A DNA stretch of 38,761 nt from Flavobacteriia bacterium (GCA_947462925.1 CANHQP010000034.1:1-38761); one strand, 5' to 3'. Positions 24,159-33,302 are shown, numbered from the stretch's first letter. Made by a program: numbers and translations. The notes: generated by a model not told the origin, from the sequence alone.

Positions 24159-24179
24159 GATTCATTTTTTAAAGTTCTG

Positions 24180-24187
24180 CAAAAGTA
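24180..24187 (-). promoter_or_regulatory. -7 box of miaE
   Basis: TACTTTTG on the minus strand, 21 nt before the ATG at 24158; no -33 TTG at standard spacing. Confidence 0.45.
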
Positions 24188-24256
24188 CGAAAATCAGTTC
24201 GACTAATTTTAAATCAAGAGATGCAACTTTTTGTTTTTTTTTGCTATCTTTCGATT

Positions 24257-27200
24257 ATGAAACTATTCATTCTGACTATTTTTAGCTGTATTTTCCTCGG
24301 TATTTCTGCACAAGAAATCGAACATCAGCATTCAATTCATCATGCTTTTATTGAAAATAAAGGTCAATGGGATAAAAACATTTTGTTCAAAACGCATTTT
24401 CAAGGTGGAAATCTATGGGTGCAACAAGGTAAATTACTTTTCCATTTGCAGGATTACAGCCACTTTCAAAAAGCGCATGGAAATCCACTTTACACAGAAA
24501 ATTCAAATACTTTCAAACAAGATGTCGTCCACCTAAATTTTGCTGGAGCAAATGAAATTACGGCAATTGCAAAGGGAAAACCAACTACTGAATACTACAA
24601 TTATTTCATAGGAAACGACCAATCAAAATGGGCAAGTGATGTGCACGGATACCATGAAGCGACTTTACTCAATTTGTACAAAGGAATAGATTTAAAATTG
24701 ATTGAAGAACAGGAACAATTGAAATATGAATTTCATGTAGCTCCAATGGCAAATCCCTCATCGATTCAACTGGATTACGCTGGTCAACAAAAAATAACCA
24801 TTGACAAAGAAGGTAATTTGATTGTTACTTCAAAACTCGGAATTATCAGAGAAAACAAGCCTTTTGCTTATCAAATTGTCAATGGAAAAATCAAGAATAT
24901 TACTTGTGCGTTTGAAATCATTAAGAACAAAGTGCAATTCAAATTGGGAAATTATGACAATAAAATTCCCTTGGTGATTGACCCAATCCTTGTTTTTGCA
25001 ACTTATGCTGGTTCGGTGACTGATAATTTCGGAATGACCGCCACTTATGGTTACGATGCAACCGCCTATTCTGCCGGAACAATTTATGGAAATGCTTATC
25101 CAACGCCGGACAATAATGCATATGACGTGAACTCCAATTTTACAATTCCAAATGTTGTCAATTCTGTTACAACGGATGCTTTCGTATCCAAATACTCTCA
25201 AGATGGAACCACCATGATTTGGACTACATTCTTGGGTGGTGGTGATGACACACAAGGGACAGAAACTTCCAACAGTTTGATTTGCGACAAACAAAACAAC
25301 TTATACATTTATGGGGTGACTTCTAGCACCGATTTCCCAATTCAAGGTGGATATCAAGCTTCACACGGTGGTGGAACGAACTTGTTTATCAGTTCAAATG
25401 GCGCAAACTTTGGTTTGACAGGAACCGATATTTATGTAGCAAAATTCAGTGCAAATGGTCAAAATTTAATGGCTTCTACCTATATGGGAGGAAGTTTAAA
25501 TGATGGTGTAAATTACAATATTTTTGGAGGAAGTTATCCCGCCAATGCATACGATTCATTGACCACAAACTATGGAGATCAGTTTCGTGGAGAAATCATG
25601 CTGGATTCCAACAACAATGTTTTGGTTGCCTCTTGCACCAGATCTACCAACTTTCCGACATTAAATGCTGTTCAACCAAACAATGCTGGAATGCAAGACG
25701 GTGTCATTTTTAAGTTAAATAACACTTTGTCAAACCTCATGTTTTCGACGTATATCGGTGGAAATAAAAATGATGCTTGTTACTCCGTTAAAATCGATTC
25801 AAGTTACAACATGGTTTTTTCAGGTGGAACTTGTTCTTCCAACTTACCAGCAACCGCGGGCGCTTGGCAAAGTGGCTATAACGGTGGGATTTCGGATGGT
25901 TTTGTGGGGAAATTAAATCCAAATGGGACAACTTTACAGCGAATTTCTTACATTGGGACAACCAATTACGATCAAGCTTTTTTTGTAGAAATTGACCGAA
26001 ATGACAATGTATTTTTGTTAGGACAGTCGCGTGGAGGTGCTTTTCCTGTCTTGAATGCAGCATTTTCAAATCCATCAAGTGCGCAATTTATTGCCAAACT
26101 TTCACCGAACTTAAACACCCTTTTAAACTCTACTGTTTTCGGAAATGGAAGTGCGGACATCAACATCTCACCTTCGGCGTTTTTGGTTGATTATTGTGGA
26201 AACATTTACGTATCAGGTTGGGGCGCAAATTTATTATTGAATACACCGCTCACAGGAATGTCTGTAACGGCCGACGCTTTTCAAGCTGCCGCACCAAATG
26301 GTTTTGACTTCTATTTGATGGTGATCAATCGCACTTTTAACACATTGCTTTATGGCACTTACCTTGGAGGAAATCAAGCGAGAGAGCACGTTGATGGAGG
26401 AACATCCAGATTCGACAAAAATGGAATCGTGTATCAATCCGTTTGCGGTGGCTGCGGCGGTGTAAGCGATTTTCCTACTTCTCCTAATGCTTGGTCAAGT
26501 AGTAATTTAAGCACCAATTGCAACAATATCATTTTTAAATTTGATTTCGAAATCACGCCAGAAGCGCAATTTACTGTAGACCAAACAAGCGGTTGCGCAG
26601 CGCTAGAAGTTACATTTGATAATACTTCAACAACCATTGATTCTTTCTTGTGGGATTATGGCGATGGAAATGTTGACTCAACAACAGTAAATCCGACAAT
26701 CACTTACATCAATCCAGGAGTTTACGACGTTTATTTGTACGTAACAGATAGTATTTGTCAAATTACAGACACTGCCTTGGTAACTATTACAGTTTTTGAT
26801 TCTTTGTTGGTGGATGTGCCTAATACAATTCAACTTTGCACACCGGTTGAAATTTCCCTAACAGGAAATAGCTTTGGAACGGCAGACCAATTTTTATGGT
26901 CTTCTAATAACCAATTTACTGATCAATTGAATACTAATTTGAATGATTCAACATTGACCATTACACCTCAAGGAAGTACAGTATATTACTTTCAAGTATC
27001 CAATGCTGATTGTTCAATTTACGACAGCGTGATAGTAGAATTTACAAGTTCGTCACTCATCTTGACAGGTGATACCACGCTTTGTGCAGGCGAACAATCG
27101 CAAATAACTGTGACGAATCAAAATCCTTCCATTAACTTCACTTACACTTGGAGTCCAAATTCAATCATTGCAAATCAACCAAATTCAACAACAGTCAATG

Positions 27201-27820
27201 TTAATCCACCAACAACGCAATACCTATACATCACTGCAAGCGCGTCAAACGGTTGTTTGGTAGAAGATTCAATTTTAATTACAGTAAGTAATTTGGGAAA
27301 TATACCTGTCGAAGCTACCGCCTCAGAATACATTGTAGTCGAAGGCACAACAGTTACATTGACTGGAACACCTTCTTCTGGCTATACAACGACTTGGACA
27401 CCCATTTCTGGAGTTACAAATCCCGCGAATGCTCAAACTACAGCAAACATGACGTCCACAACTTTGTTCAATTATTCAGTGACAGACGGAATTTGCCTTA
27501 AATCGGATACCGTTTTAGTAAAAGTATTGGAATTTGTTTGTGGAGATCCATTCATATTTATTCCAAATGCATTTTCTCCAAACAAGGATGGAGATAACGA
27601 CATTTTATATGTGAGAAGTTTGTTGGTTACTGAAATGACATTCCGAATTTTTGATCGCTGGGGAGAAATGGTTTTTGAATCTACCAATCCAGCAAATGGT
27701 TGGAACGGTTCATTCAAAGGTAAATTATGTGATCCCGATGTCTATGATTACTACCTCGATGTCATTTGTGTTGATGGACAAAAAAACTTGATTAAAGGAA
27801 ATATTACATTGTTGAAGTAG
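24257..27820 (+). CDS. Large secreted protein: SBBP-type repeats, PKD domain, T9SS type B C-terminal domain
   Basis: Cell-surface or secreted protein of 1187 aa from the ATG at 24257, which directly starts a signal peptide (LFILTIFSCIFLGISAQ); a 12-codon longer frame is less likely. The N-terminal domain (about 25-240) has the HAFIENKGQWDKNILF opening seen in Bacteroidota surface proteins (DUF7948-like). Then come beta-propeller/SBBP-like repeats (about 260-760, repeated patterns such as FVSKYSQDG, YVAKFSANG, FVGKLNPNG with FSTYIGGN), a PKD domain (about 771-855, SFLWDYGDGN) and Ig-like regions. The last about 90 residues (FIPNAFSPNKDGDND onward, with FDRWGEMVFES and GWNGSFKG) are the gliding-motility-associated type B sorting domain. 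Function is unknown; an adhesin or structural role is plausible. It diverges from miaE. Confidence 0.93.
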   Translation: MKLFILTIFSCIFLGISAQEIEHQHSIHHAFIENKGQWDKNILFKTHFQGGNLWVQQGKLLFHLQDYSHFQKAHGNPLYTENSNTFKQDVVHLNFAGANEITAIAKGKPTTEYYNYFIGNDQSKWASDVHGYHEATLLNLYKGIDLKLIEEQEQLKYEFHVAPMANPSSIQLDYAGQQKITIDKEGNLIVTSKLGIIRENKPFAYQIVNGKIKNITCAFEIIKNKVQFKLGNYDNKIPLVIDPILVFATYAGSVTDNFGMTATYGYDATAYSAGTIYGNAYPTPDNNAYDVNSNFTIPNVVNSVTTDAFVSKYSQDGTTMIWTTFLGGGDDTQGTETSNSLICDKQNNLYIYGVTSSTDFPIQGGYQASHGGGTNLFISSNGANFGLTGTDIYVAKFSANGQNLMASTYMGGSLNDGVNYNIFGGSYPANAYDSLTTNYGDQFRGEIMLDSNNNVLVASCTRSTNFPTLNAVQPNNAGMQDGVIFKLNNTLSNLMFSTYIGGNKNDACYSVKIDSSYNMVFSGGTCSSNLPATAGAWQSGYNGGISDGFVGKLNPNGTTLQRISYIGTTNYDQAFFVEIDRNDNVFLLGQSRGGAFPVLNAAFSNPSSAQFIAKLSPNLNTLLNSTVFGNGSADINISPSAFLVDYCGNIYVSGWGANLLLNTPLTGMSVTADAFQAAAPNGFDFYLMVINRTFNTLLYGTYLGGNQAREHVDGGTSRFDKNGIVYQSVCGGCGGVSDFPTSPNAWSSSNLSTNCNNIIFKFDFEITPEAQFTVDQTSGCAALEVTFDNTSTTIDSFLWDYGDGNVDSTTVNPTITYINPGVYDVYLYVTDSICQITDTALVTITVFDSLLVDVPNTIQLCTPVEISLTGNSFGTADQFLWSSNNQFTDQLNTNLNDSTLTITPQGSTVYYFQVSNADCSIYDSVIVEFTSSSLILTGDTTLCAGEQSQITVTNQNPSINFTYTWSPNSIIANQPNSTTVNVNPPTTQYLYITASASNGCLVEDSILITVSNLGNIPVEATASEYIVVEGTTVTLTGTPSSGYTTTWTPISGVTNPANAQTTANMTSTTLFNYSVTDGICLKSDTVLVKVLEFVCGDPFIFIPNAFSPNKDGDNDILYVRSLLVTEMTFRIFDRWGEMVFESTNPANGWNGSFKGKLCDPDVYDYYLDVICVDGQKNLIKGNITLLK

Positions 27821-27910
27821 AATTTTGCACCATTAATTGAGCACAATAGTCAAAAAAAAAACGCGCTAATATTTAAATCTCAGTACAGCCATTCAAGTAA
27901 GTCTTTTGTT

Positions 27911-28282
27911 TTACTGCGCTTGCATCACAATTTTCTTTCCTTGTAAAGTAATGAATGTGATTTCTGAGGAGGAATAATCCGAGATTGTATATTTATCGAC
28001 ACTGGTTCCATGGGTCATGGTCATTTTTTCATCAACTATATCGTAAATGAACGTAAAATTGGAAAGAATGAAATAACCAGTTCCTGCCGAAGTGCCTGTT
28101 CCCGACCCATTACTTCCTTTATTAAAAGTCAAAATCAACGAACTACCTGATGGCATAACTACATTTTCATATACTGTAACATTCCAAGACCCTTCTAATT
28201 TTTTATTGATTCTTCTGTCCTTCGAACAAGATGTCAAACCAATAGTTAAAGCCGCAATTAAAACAAAAAATAGATTTTTCAT
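27911..28282 (-). CDS. Lipocalin-like lipoprotein
   Basis: Predicted lipoprotein of 123 aa starting at the ATG at 28282: signal LFFVLIAALTIGLTSC with lipidated C19. The mature part looks like a small lipocalin-type beta-barrel (KLEGSWNVTVYENV, later strands and the C-terminal EITFITLQGKKIVM). Such lipoproteins are common in Bacteroidota, and their ligands are unknown. The frame is open to 28390, but the promoter (28299-28329) lies inside that extension. A GGAGG is present 2 nt before the ATG, too close to act as a normal ribosome-binding site. It diverges from the membrane protein gene at 28418. Confidence 0.78.
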   Translation of the reverse strand: MKNLFFVLIAALTIGLTSCSKDRRINKKLEGSWNVTVYENVVMPSGSSLILTFNKGSNGSGTGTSAGTGYFILSNFTFIYDIVDEKMTMTHGTSVDKYTISDYSSSEITFITLQGKKIVMQAQ

Positions 28283-28298
28283 ATCCTCCGATTTTGTA

Positions 28299-28329
28299 CA
28301 AATATAATTCTCAATCAAATACAAAGCAA
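28299..28329 (-). promoter_or_regulatory. Predicted promoter of the lipoprotein gene
   Basis: On the minus strand TTG (28327-28329), 20 nt, TATATTTG (28299-28306), 16 nt before the ATG at 28282. Sequence and spacing fit the Bacteroidota consensus. Confidence 0.6.
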
Positions 28330-28405
28330 TCTTCGATTTCAATTTCTTTTCGGTAGGATTTTGAAAAAACAAGTTTGCAAAGCTGATCAAATTCTACTGA
28401 TTTTG

Positions 28406-28413
28406 TACATTTG
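28406..28413 (+). promoter_or_regulatory. -7 box of the membrane protein gene (leaderless)
   Basis: TACATTTG ends 4 nt before the ATG at 28418, implying transcription starts at or next to the start codon. The -33 region is poor. Confidence 0.4.
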
Positions 28414-28417
28414 TGCC

Positions 28418-28981
28418 ATGAAATGGATTGGAGAACGCATCAGTTTTGTTGATGATAAAAAAAGAACAACAATTGTCATTTATCCTGAAAACGTTGGTTG
28501 GCAAAAAGCCTTGATGGGAGCATGGTTTTTCATGTGGTTGACAATTGGTGCAACCATGTTTTGGTCCTTGACTTTGAAATTGACGGAACAAGAAAAAATC
28601 ATCGTTTTTGTATTCTTGGTTTTCTGGGGATACTATGCCATCAGAGTTGGTCGTGCTTTCCTTTGGATGATGTTTGGAAAAGAAAAATTGAAAATCGACG
28701 AAACTGCCCTAACGCTAAAAAACACCATTAAAGATTACGGTAAAGCTACCCCCTATTTCATCGAAAACATCAAAAAAGTCAGAATCCAACAACCGAAAGA
28801 AAACTCCATTCAAGCGGTTTGGGAAAGTTCATTCTGGATCCGCGGCGGTGAAAGATTGGAATTCGATTACCTTGGAAAAACCATCCGCTTCGGTAGAAAA
28901 TTGGAAGAAAAAGAAGTGAAATTGCTTTTTAATTTGATTACGAAAAGGATTGAAGAGCAGCTGAAGGGGAAGAAATACTAG
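28418..28981 (+). CDS. Two-TM membrane protein of unknown function
   Basis: Not recognised. From the ATG at 28418 it is 187 aa: a short cytoplasmic N-terminus, two transmembrane helices (about 30-52, GAWFFMWLTIGATMFW, and 58-80, IIVFVFLVFWGYYAI) and a soluble C-terminal half (about 90-187). The latter has the strand pattern of a PH-like domain (KLKIDETALTLKNTI, IKKVRIQQP, ERLEFDYLGKTIRFG) and ends in a basic helix. That resemblance is tentative. An extension to 28361 would start with TTG and precede the -7 box. The stop codon TAG at 28979 forms the first bases of an inverted-repeat element. Confidence 0.75.
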   Translation: MKWIGERISFVDDKKRTTIVIYPENVGWQKALMGAWFFMWLTIGATMFWSLTLKLTEQEKIIVFVFLVFWGYYAIRVGRAFLWMMFGKEKLKIDETALTLKNTIKDYGKATPYFIENIKKVRIQQPKENSIQAVWESSFWIRGGERLEFDYLGKTIRFGRKLEEKEVKLLFNLITKRIEEQLKGKKY

Positions 28982-29230
28982 ATTATTGGATGATTGGATT
29001 GTTGGACTTGGGTATGTCTGTAGAACAGATGATTGATTCACAATCTAAAAATTAAAATTGAGCCACAGATGTCACAGATTTCAAGGAATATTTGATTTAA
29101 TATTCGCTTTGCGAATGGATTTATTGAATTACAATTATTCAAGCAAACTCTTAATGAAATCGAAAAGCGCATCCATATTCGCATCAATATAAAAGCGAAT
29201 TTTCTGTTAATCTAACTATCCAATAATCTA
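28979..29230. repeat. MITE-like element with 22-bp terminal inverted repeats
   Basis: The left end (28979-29000) and the reverse complement of the right end (29209-29230) agree at 19 of 22 positions (shared tagattattggat at the tips). The 252-bp interior is non-coding and contains a perfect small hairpin attcgc-ttt-gcgaat (about 29103-29117) and a gccacagatgtcacagatt stretch like intergenic repeats I associate with Bacteroidota. The left tip supplies the stop codon of the preceding gene. No target-site duplication is obvious. Together with 29231-29322, which holds the helicase promoter, this accounts for the 341-bp gap. Confidence 0.6.
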
Positions 29231-29266
29231 AAAATCCAAGATTACCAATGCGTTAATTTTCGCCAA

Positions 29267-29300
29267 TTTGTCGAACATCAACTTTAATACCGTACCTTTG
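29267..29300 (+). promoter_or_regulatory. Predicted promoter of the DEAD-box helicase gene
   Basis: TTTG (29267-29270), 22 nt, TACCTTTG (29293-29300), then 22 nt to the ATG at 29323. Good match to the consensus at the upper end of the spacing range. Confidence 0.55.
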
Positions 29301-29322
29301 CACCCAATTATTAATATATTTT

Positions 29323-31296
29323 ATGACCTTTAGTGAATTAGGGCTAAGGGATGAGGTGCTGAAGTCGATAAACGATTTGGGGTTTGAAGCGCCTACTCCT
29401 ATTCAACAAAAAGCAATTCCGCACTTATTACAAAGTGAAAGCGATTTTGTTGGACTAGCGCAAACAGGAACGGGAAAAACGGCAGCGTTCGGCTTGCCAT
29501 TAGTGAACAATGTGAAACCAGGGACTTTCCTTCCACAAGGATTAGTTATCTGCCCAACGAGAGAGTTGTGCTTGCAGATTGCCAAAGACCTGGAAAATTA
29601 CGCGAAATACGACAAACAGACGTCGATAGTAGCAGTGTACGGTGGTGCAGATATCCGCAGACAAATTACGCAATTGAAAGGAGCTACAATTATTGTGGCA
29701 ACTCCTGGTCGTTTGGTTGACTTGATCAACAGAAAAGCGGCTAACTTGAGCGAAGTTGGTTATGTGGTACTGGACGAAGCGGACGAAATGCTAAACATGG
29801 GGTTCAAAGAAGACATCGACATGATTCTTCAAAAAACACCAGAGACAAAAAATGTTTGGTTATTTTCAGCTACAATGCCGAAAGAGGTGGCTCAAATCTC
29901 TAAAAATTACATGACAGATCCTTTGGAAGTTTCAATCGGTCACAAAAATCAGAGTAATGAAAATATTGAGCATATCTATTATTCAGTTAAAGAAAAAGAC
30001 CGCTATGCTGCCTTGAAACGTTTGATTGATGTCAACCCAGACATCTTCGGATTGGTTTTCTGCAGAACGCGTCATGAGACACAGTCAGTAGCTGAAAAAT
30101 TAGGTAAAGACGGATACAACGCAGAGCCTTTGCACGGAGATTTATCTCAAGCGCAAAGAGACAATGTAATGAAAAGATTCCGTGACCGTACGTTACAACT
30201 ATTAGTAGCAACAGATGTTGCCGCTCGTGGAATTGACGTAGATGATATCTCACATGTCATCAATTATCAGCTACCAGATGATATAGAAAATTACACGCAC
30301 CGTAGCGGTAGAACTGCTCGTGCTGGTAAAAAAGGACAATCTTTGGTATTAATCAATACACGTGAGAATTTCAAAATCCGTGCGATTGAAAAACAAATCA
30401 GAACAGATTTCGGTGTTGGTGTAATTCCAAGTTCAGAAGAAATTTGTGGTGTTCAACTTACAAGTTTGATTTCTAAAATCAAAGAAACGGAAGTAATGGA
30501 AAAAGACATTGAGAAATTTATTCCTCAAATCATGTCTGACTTTGCTGACCTTTCGAAAGAAGAAGTTATCAAAAAATTCATTTCTGTTGAATTCAACCGT
30601 TTCATCGAATACTACGAAAGAGCTGGCGATTTAAACGCTGCTTCTGAAAAAAGAGGTGAACGTGGTGAAAGAAGCGAACGCGGCGAAAGAAGCGATCGTG
30701 GAGAAAGAAGAGGTGAAAGAGGTGGAGACCGTTTTGGTTCTGACCGCGGCGAAAGAAGAGAAAGACCTGCTCGCAATGAGGAAGGTAAAACTCGTTTCTT
30801 CGTTAGCATCGGAAAAAGAGATGGTTTAAATCCTGGAGGTTTGTTGCGTGTAATCTGTGATGAAGCAGGTTTGACATCTTCAAACATCGGAAAAATCGAC
30901 GTGCTTCCTTCATTCAGTTTCTTTGAAGCAGATGATCAGCATGCTGAAAACATCATTAGCAAAGTAAATGGTGCCAACTACGAAGGCAACACAATCAGTA
31001 TCGAAATTACCAAGAAAAAAGCTGAACCAAGATCTGGTGGCGGTGGTTTCTCTGGCAGAAGCGGTGGCGATCGTGGCGGATTCTCAGGAAGAAGCGGCGG
31101 ATTCGGTGGCGGTGGTGACCGTGAAAGAAGCAGCGGAGATCGCGAAAGAAGCGGTGACCGTGGTGGTTTCAGTCGTGGTGGAGACCGTGACAGAGGTGGC
31201 GACAGAGGCCGTTCTGGTAGCAGCTACAAAGGAAAATCTGGTGGTGGATACGGTTCAGCATCAAGTTCTGAAGGCAGCGGACGACGCAGATATTAA
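29323..31296 (+). CDS. deaD: DEAD-box ATP-dependent RNA helicase with DbpA-type RNA-binding domain
   Basis: Cytoplasmic RNA helicase, 657 aa, likely in ribosome assembly, RNA decay or cold adaptation. Motifs: Q-motif PTPIQQK (25-31), AQTGTGK (46-52), PTREL (78-82), TPGR (127-130), DEAD (151-154), SAT (182-184), then HGDLSQAQRD, ATDVAARGID and HRSGRTARAG. After the core, about residues 444-482 are an unusual charged RGER/RSER repeat encoded by a degenerate minisatellite (30652-30770). A DbpA-like domain follows (about 488-562, TRFFVSIGKRDGLNPGGLL) and then an RGG/Gly/Ser-rich disordered tail (565-657) that should bind RNA. DeaD/CsdA is the best symbol, though DbpA cannot be excluded. A palindromic hairpin follows the stop. 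Confidence 0.93.
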   Translation: MTFSELGLRDEVLKSINDLGFEAPTPIQQKAIPHLLQSESDFVGLAQTGTGKTAAFGLPLVNNVKPGTFLPQGLVICPTRELCLQIAKDLENYAKYDKQTSIVAVYGGADIRRQITQLKGATIIVATPGRLVDLINRKAANLSEVGYVVLDEADEMLNMGFKEDIDMILQKTPETKNVWLFSATMPKEVAQISKNYMTDPLEVSIGHKNQSNENIEHIYYSVKEKDRYAALKRLIDVNPDIFGLVFCRTRHETQSVAEKLGKDGYNAEPLHGDLSQAQRDNVMKRFRDRTLQLLVATDVAARGIDVDDISHVINYQLPDDIENYTHRSGRTARAGKKGQSLVLINTRENFKIRAIEKQIRTDFGVGVIPSSEEICGVQLTSLISKIKETEVMEKDIEKFIPQIMSDFADLSKEEVIKKFISVEFNRFIEYYERAGDLNAASEKRGERGERSERGERSDRGERRGERGGDRFGSDRGERRERPARNEEGKTRFFVSIGKRDGLNPGGLLRVICDEAGLTSSNIGKIDVLPSFSFFEADDQHAENIISKVNGANYEGNTISIEITKKKAEPRSGGGGFSGRSGGDRGGFSGRSGGFGGGGDRERSSGDRERSGDRGGFSRGGDRDRGGDRGRSGSSYKGKSGGGYGSASSSEGSGRRRY

Positions 31297-31315
31297 ATAA
31301 ATTATGGTTTTGTTT

Positions 31316-31352
31316 TTTGGGAGGGGTTGGTTGCAACCAACCCCCTTCAAAA
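31316..31352. other. Strong palindromic hairpin after the helicase gene
   Basis: A perfect 22-bp palindrome (31323-31344, ggggttggttgcaacc core) is extended outward by wobble and by T-rich left and A-rich right flanks. It can form a long stem but has no T tract after it on either strand, so it is not a standard intrinsic terminator; it could protect the helicase mRNA 3' end or terminate by another mode. Confidence 0.6.
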
Positions 31353-31434
31353 AATCAAAAACGCCCTAGGCACCATAATCAAAGAATAACAAGAAAATAT
31401 AAAAAGGGATTCATTCCCCCCATTGATTTTTTTT

Positions 31435-33231
31435 ATGGAAATTAGAAATATCGCAATTATTGCACACGTTGACCACGGAAAAACAACATTGGTTGACAAA
31501 ATGATTGAAGCAGGAAGTATGGAAAATGAAAGAGAACGTCTTACGGGCGACTTGATCATGGACAACAACGATTTAGAGCGTGAAAGAGGAATCACCATCG
31601 TTTCTAAAAACGTTTCCGTACTTTATAAAGGTACTAAAATTAACATCATTGACACTCCTGGTCACGCCGATTTCGGTGGTGAGGTGGAACGTGTTTTGAA
31701 CATGGCTGATGGAGTTTGTATCCTTGTGGATGCTTTCGAAGGACCAATGCCTCAAACGCGTTTCGTATTAGGAAAAGCGTTGGCACTTGGATTGAAACCT
31801 TTGTTGGTAATCAATAAAGTGGACAAAGACAATTGTACACCAGACGAAGTACACGAAAAAGTTTTCGATTTGATGTTCGAATTGGACGCAAACGACGAAC
31901 AATTAGACTTTGAAACCATTTACGGATCTGCTAAAAATGGTTGGATGTCAACTGACTGGAAAAAACCAACTACTGACATTACAGCGTTGTTGGATCAAAT
32001 ATTGAATTATTTTCCACCAAAAACCATTGAAGAAGGAAACACACAAATGTTGATCACTTCATTGGATTACTCTTCTTACGTTGGTCGTATTGCGATTGGT
32101 CGTTTGACAAGAGGTACAATCAAAGAAAATCAACCTATCATTCTTTCTAAAGCTGACGGTTCTCAAGAGAAACACAGAATCAAAGACGTTTTCGTTTTTG
32201 AAGGTATTGAAAGAAGAAAAGTATCTGAAGTTCAACCAGGAGATATCTGTGCGATCACAGGAATTGAAGGTTTTGAAATCGGTGATTCAATTTGTGATTT
32301 CGAAAATCCTGAGCCTTTGGCTAGTATTGCGATTGACGAACCAACGATGAGTATGTTGTTTAGTATCAATGATTCTCCTTTCTTCGGAAAAGAAGGAAAA
32401 ATGGTTACTTCTCGCCACATTCAAGATCGTTTGAACAAAGAATTAGAGAAAAACTTGGCCATGCGTTTGGCTGATACTGACAAAGCTGACAAATGGATCG
32501 TTTTCGGTCGTGGTGTATTGCACTTGTCTGTATTGATCGAAACGATGCGTCGTGAAGGATATGAATTGCAAGTGGGACAACCACAAGTAATTTTGAAAGA
32601 AATTGACGGTGTAAAATGCGAACCAGTGGAGGAATTGACAATCGATTTACCAGAAGTACACAGTGGAACAGCAGTTGATGCAGTGACACGTAGAAAAGGT
32701 GAAATGACGAACATGGTTCCAAAAGGAGAACGTATGACCATCACTTTCCAAATTCCATCGCGTGGAATTATCGGTTTGAGAAACTACATGTTGACACAAA
32801 CTGCTGGTGAAGCGATTATGACACACCGTTTCTTGGAATACCAACCTTACAAAGGTGACATTCCTGGACGTCAAAATGGATCGTTGATTTCAATGGAACA
32901 AGGAACTTCTATTCCTTTCTCTTTGAACAACTTGCAAGAAAGAGGTAAATTCTTCATTGCGCCAAACGAAAACATCTACGAAGGACAAGTAATTGGAGAA
33001 AATTCTCGCGCTGGTGACATGATTGTAAACGTTACCAAAACGAAAAAAATGTCTAACATGCGTTCTTCTGGAGCAGATGAAAAAGTACGTTTGGCTCCAC
33101 CAAAAATCTTCAGTTTGGAAGAATGTTTAGAATACATCCAAGGAGATGAGTACGTGGAAGTAACACCACAAAACTTAAGAATTCGTAAAATTTTATTGAA
33201 AGAAACTGATCGTAAGAGAAGTGGGAAGTAA
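31435..33231 (+). CDS. typA: Ribosome-associated GTPase TypA/BipA
   Basis: Translational GTPase of the EF-G-like superfamily that assists 50S assembly and stress or low-temperature growth. From the ATG at 31435 it is 598 aa, close to the about 607 aa of E. coli BipA. G1 AHVDHGKTTLVD, switch I RERGITI, G3 DTPGHADFGGEVER and G4 NKVDK are intact, followed by domain II, the EF-G domain III/V-like region (PTMSMLFSINDSPF, IPSRGIIGLRNYMLT) and the BipA-specific C-terminal block (APKIFSLEECLEYI type, VEVTPQNLRIRK). A TTG four codons upstream is unlikely. No promoter box is visible, so it may be read through from the helicase gene; a strong terminator follows. Confidence 0.97.
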   Translation: MEIRNIAIIAHVDHGKTTLVDKMIEAGSMENERERLTGDLIMDNNDLERERGITIVSKNVSVLYKGTKINIIDTPGHADFGGEVERVLNMADGVCILVDAFEGPMPQTRFVLGKALALGLKPLLVINKVDKDNCTPDEVHEKVFDLMFELDANDEQLDFETIYGSAKNGWMSTDWKKPTTDITALLDQILNYFPPKTIEEGNTQMLITSLDYSSYVGRIAIGRLTRGTIKENQPIILSKADGSQEKHRIKDVFVFEGIERRKVSEVQPGDICAITGIEGFEIGDSICDFENPEPLASIAIDEPTMSMLFSINDSPFFGKEGKMVTSRHIQDRLNKELEKNLAMRLADTDKADKWIVFGRGVLHLSVLIETMRREGYELQVGQPQVILKEIDGVKCEPVEELTIDLPEVHSGTAVDAVTRRKGEMTNMVPKGERMTITFQIPSRGIIGLRNYMLTQTAGEAIMTHRFLEYQPYKGDIPGRQNGSLISMEQGTSIPFSLNNLQERGKFFIAPNENIYEGQVIGENSRAGDMIVNVTKTKKMSNMRSSGADEKVRLAPPKIFSLEECLEYIQGDEYVEVTPQNLRIRKILLKETDRKRSGK

Positions 33232-33271
33232 TGATTGGATTATTAGATATTTAGATTTATAAAAGCTAGGG

Positions 33272-33302
33272 AAAGCGGTTCAGATTTGAATCGCTTTTTT
33301 TT
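33272..33302 (+). terminator. Intrinsic terminator of typA
   Basis: 11-bp stem aaagcggttca (33272-33282) with tgaatcgcttt (33287-33297), one G-T wobble, 4-nt loop gatt, overlapping and followed by eight T (33295-33302). It sits 40 nt after the typA stop. Confidence 0.85.

Noticed and set aside
24830..25294. 154-codon open frame on the minus strand
   Set aside because: It lies fully inside the T9SS-secreted protein gene, has no promoter or recognisable domain, and is explained as an antisense shadow.
28285..28289. GGAGG before the lipoprotein ATG as a Shine-Dalgarno site
   Set aside because: It is only 2 nt from the start codon, too close to function normally, and other genes here lack such sites.
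30968..31300. 110-codon plus-strand open frame in the RGG tail of the helicase
   Set aside because: It is a frame-shifted reading of Gly/Arg-rich repeats giving a low-complexity Val/Ala/Glu protein; no independent start signals.
32405..32744. Two long minus-strand open frames inside typA
   Set aside because: Both are antisense to strongly conserved GTPase sequence and have no features of real proteins.
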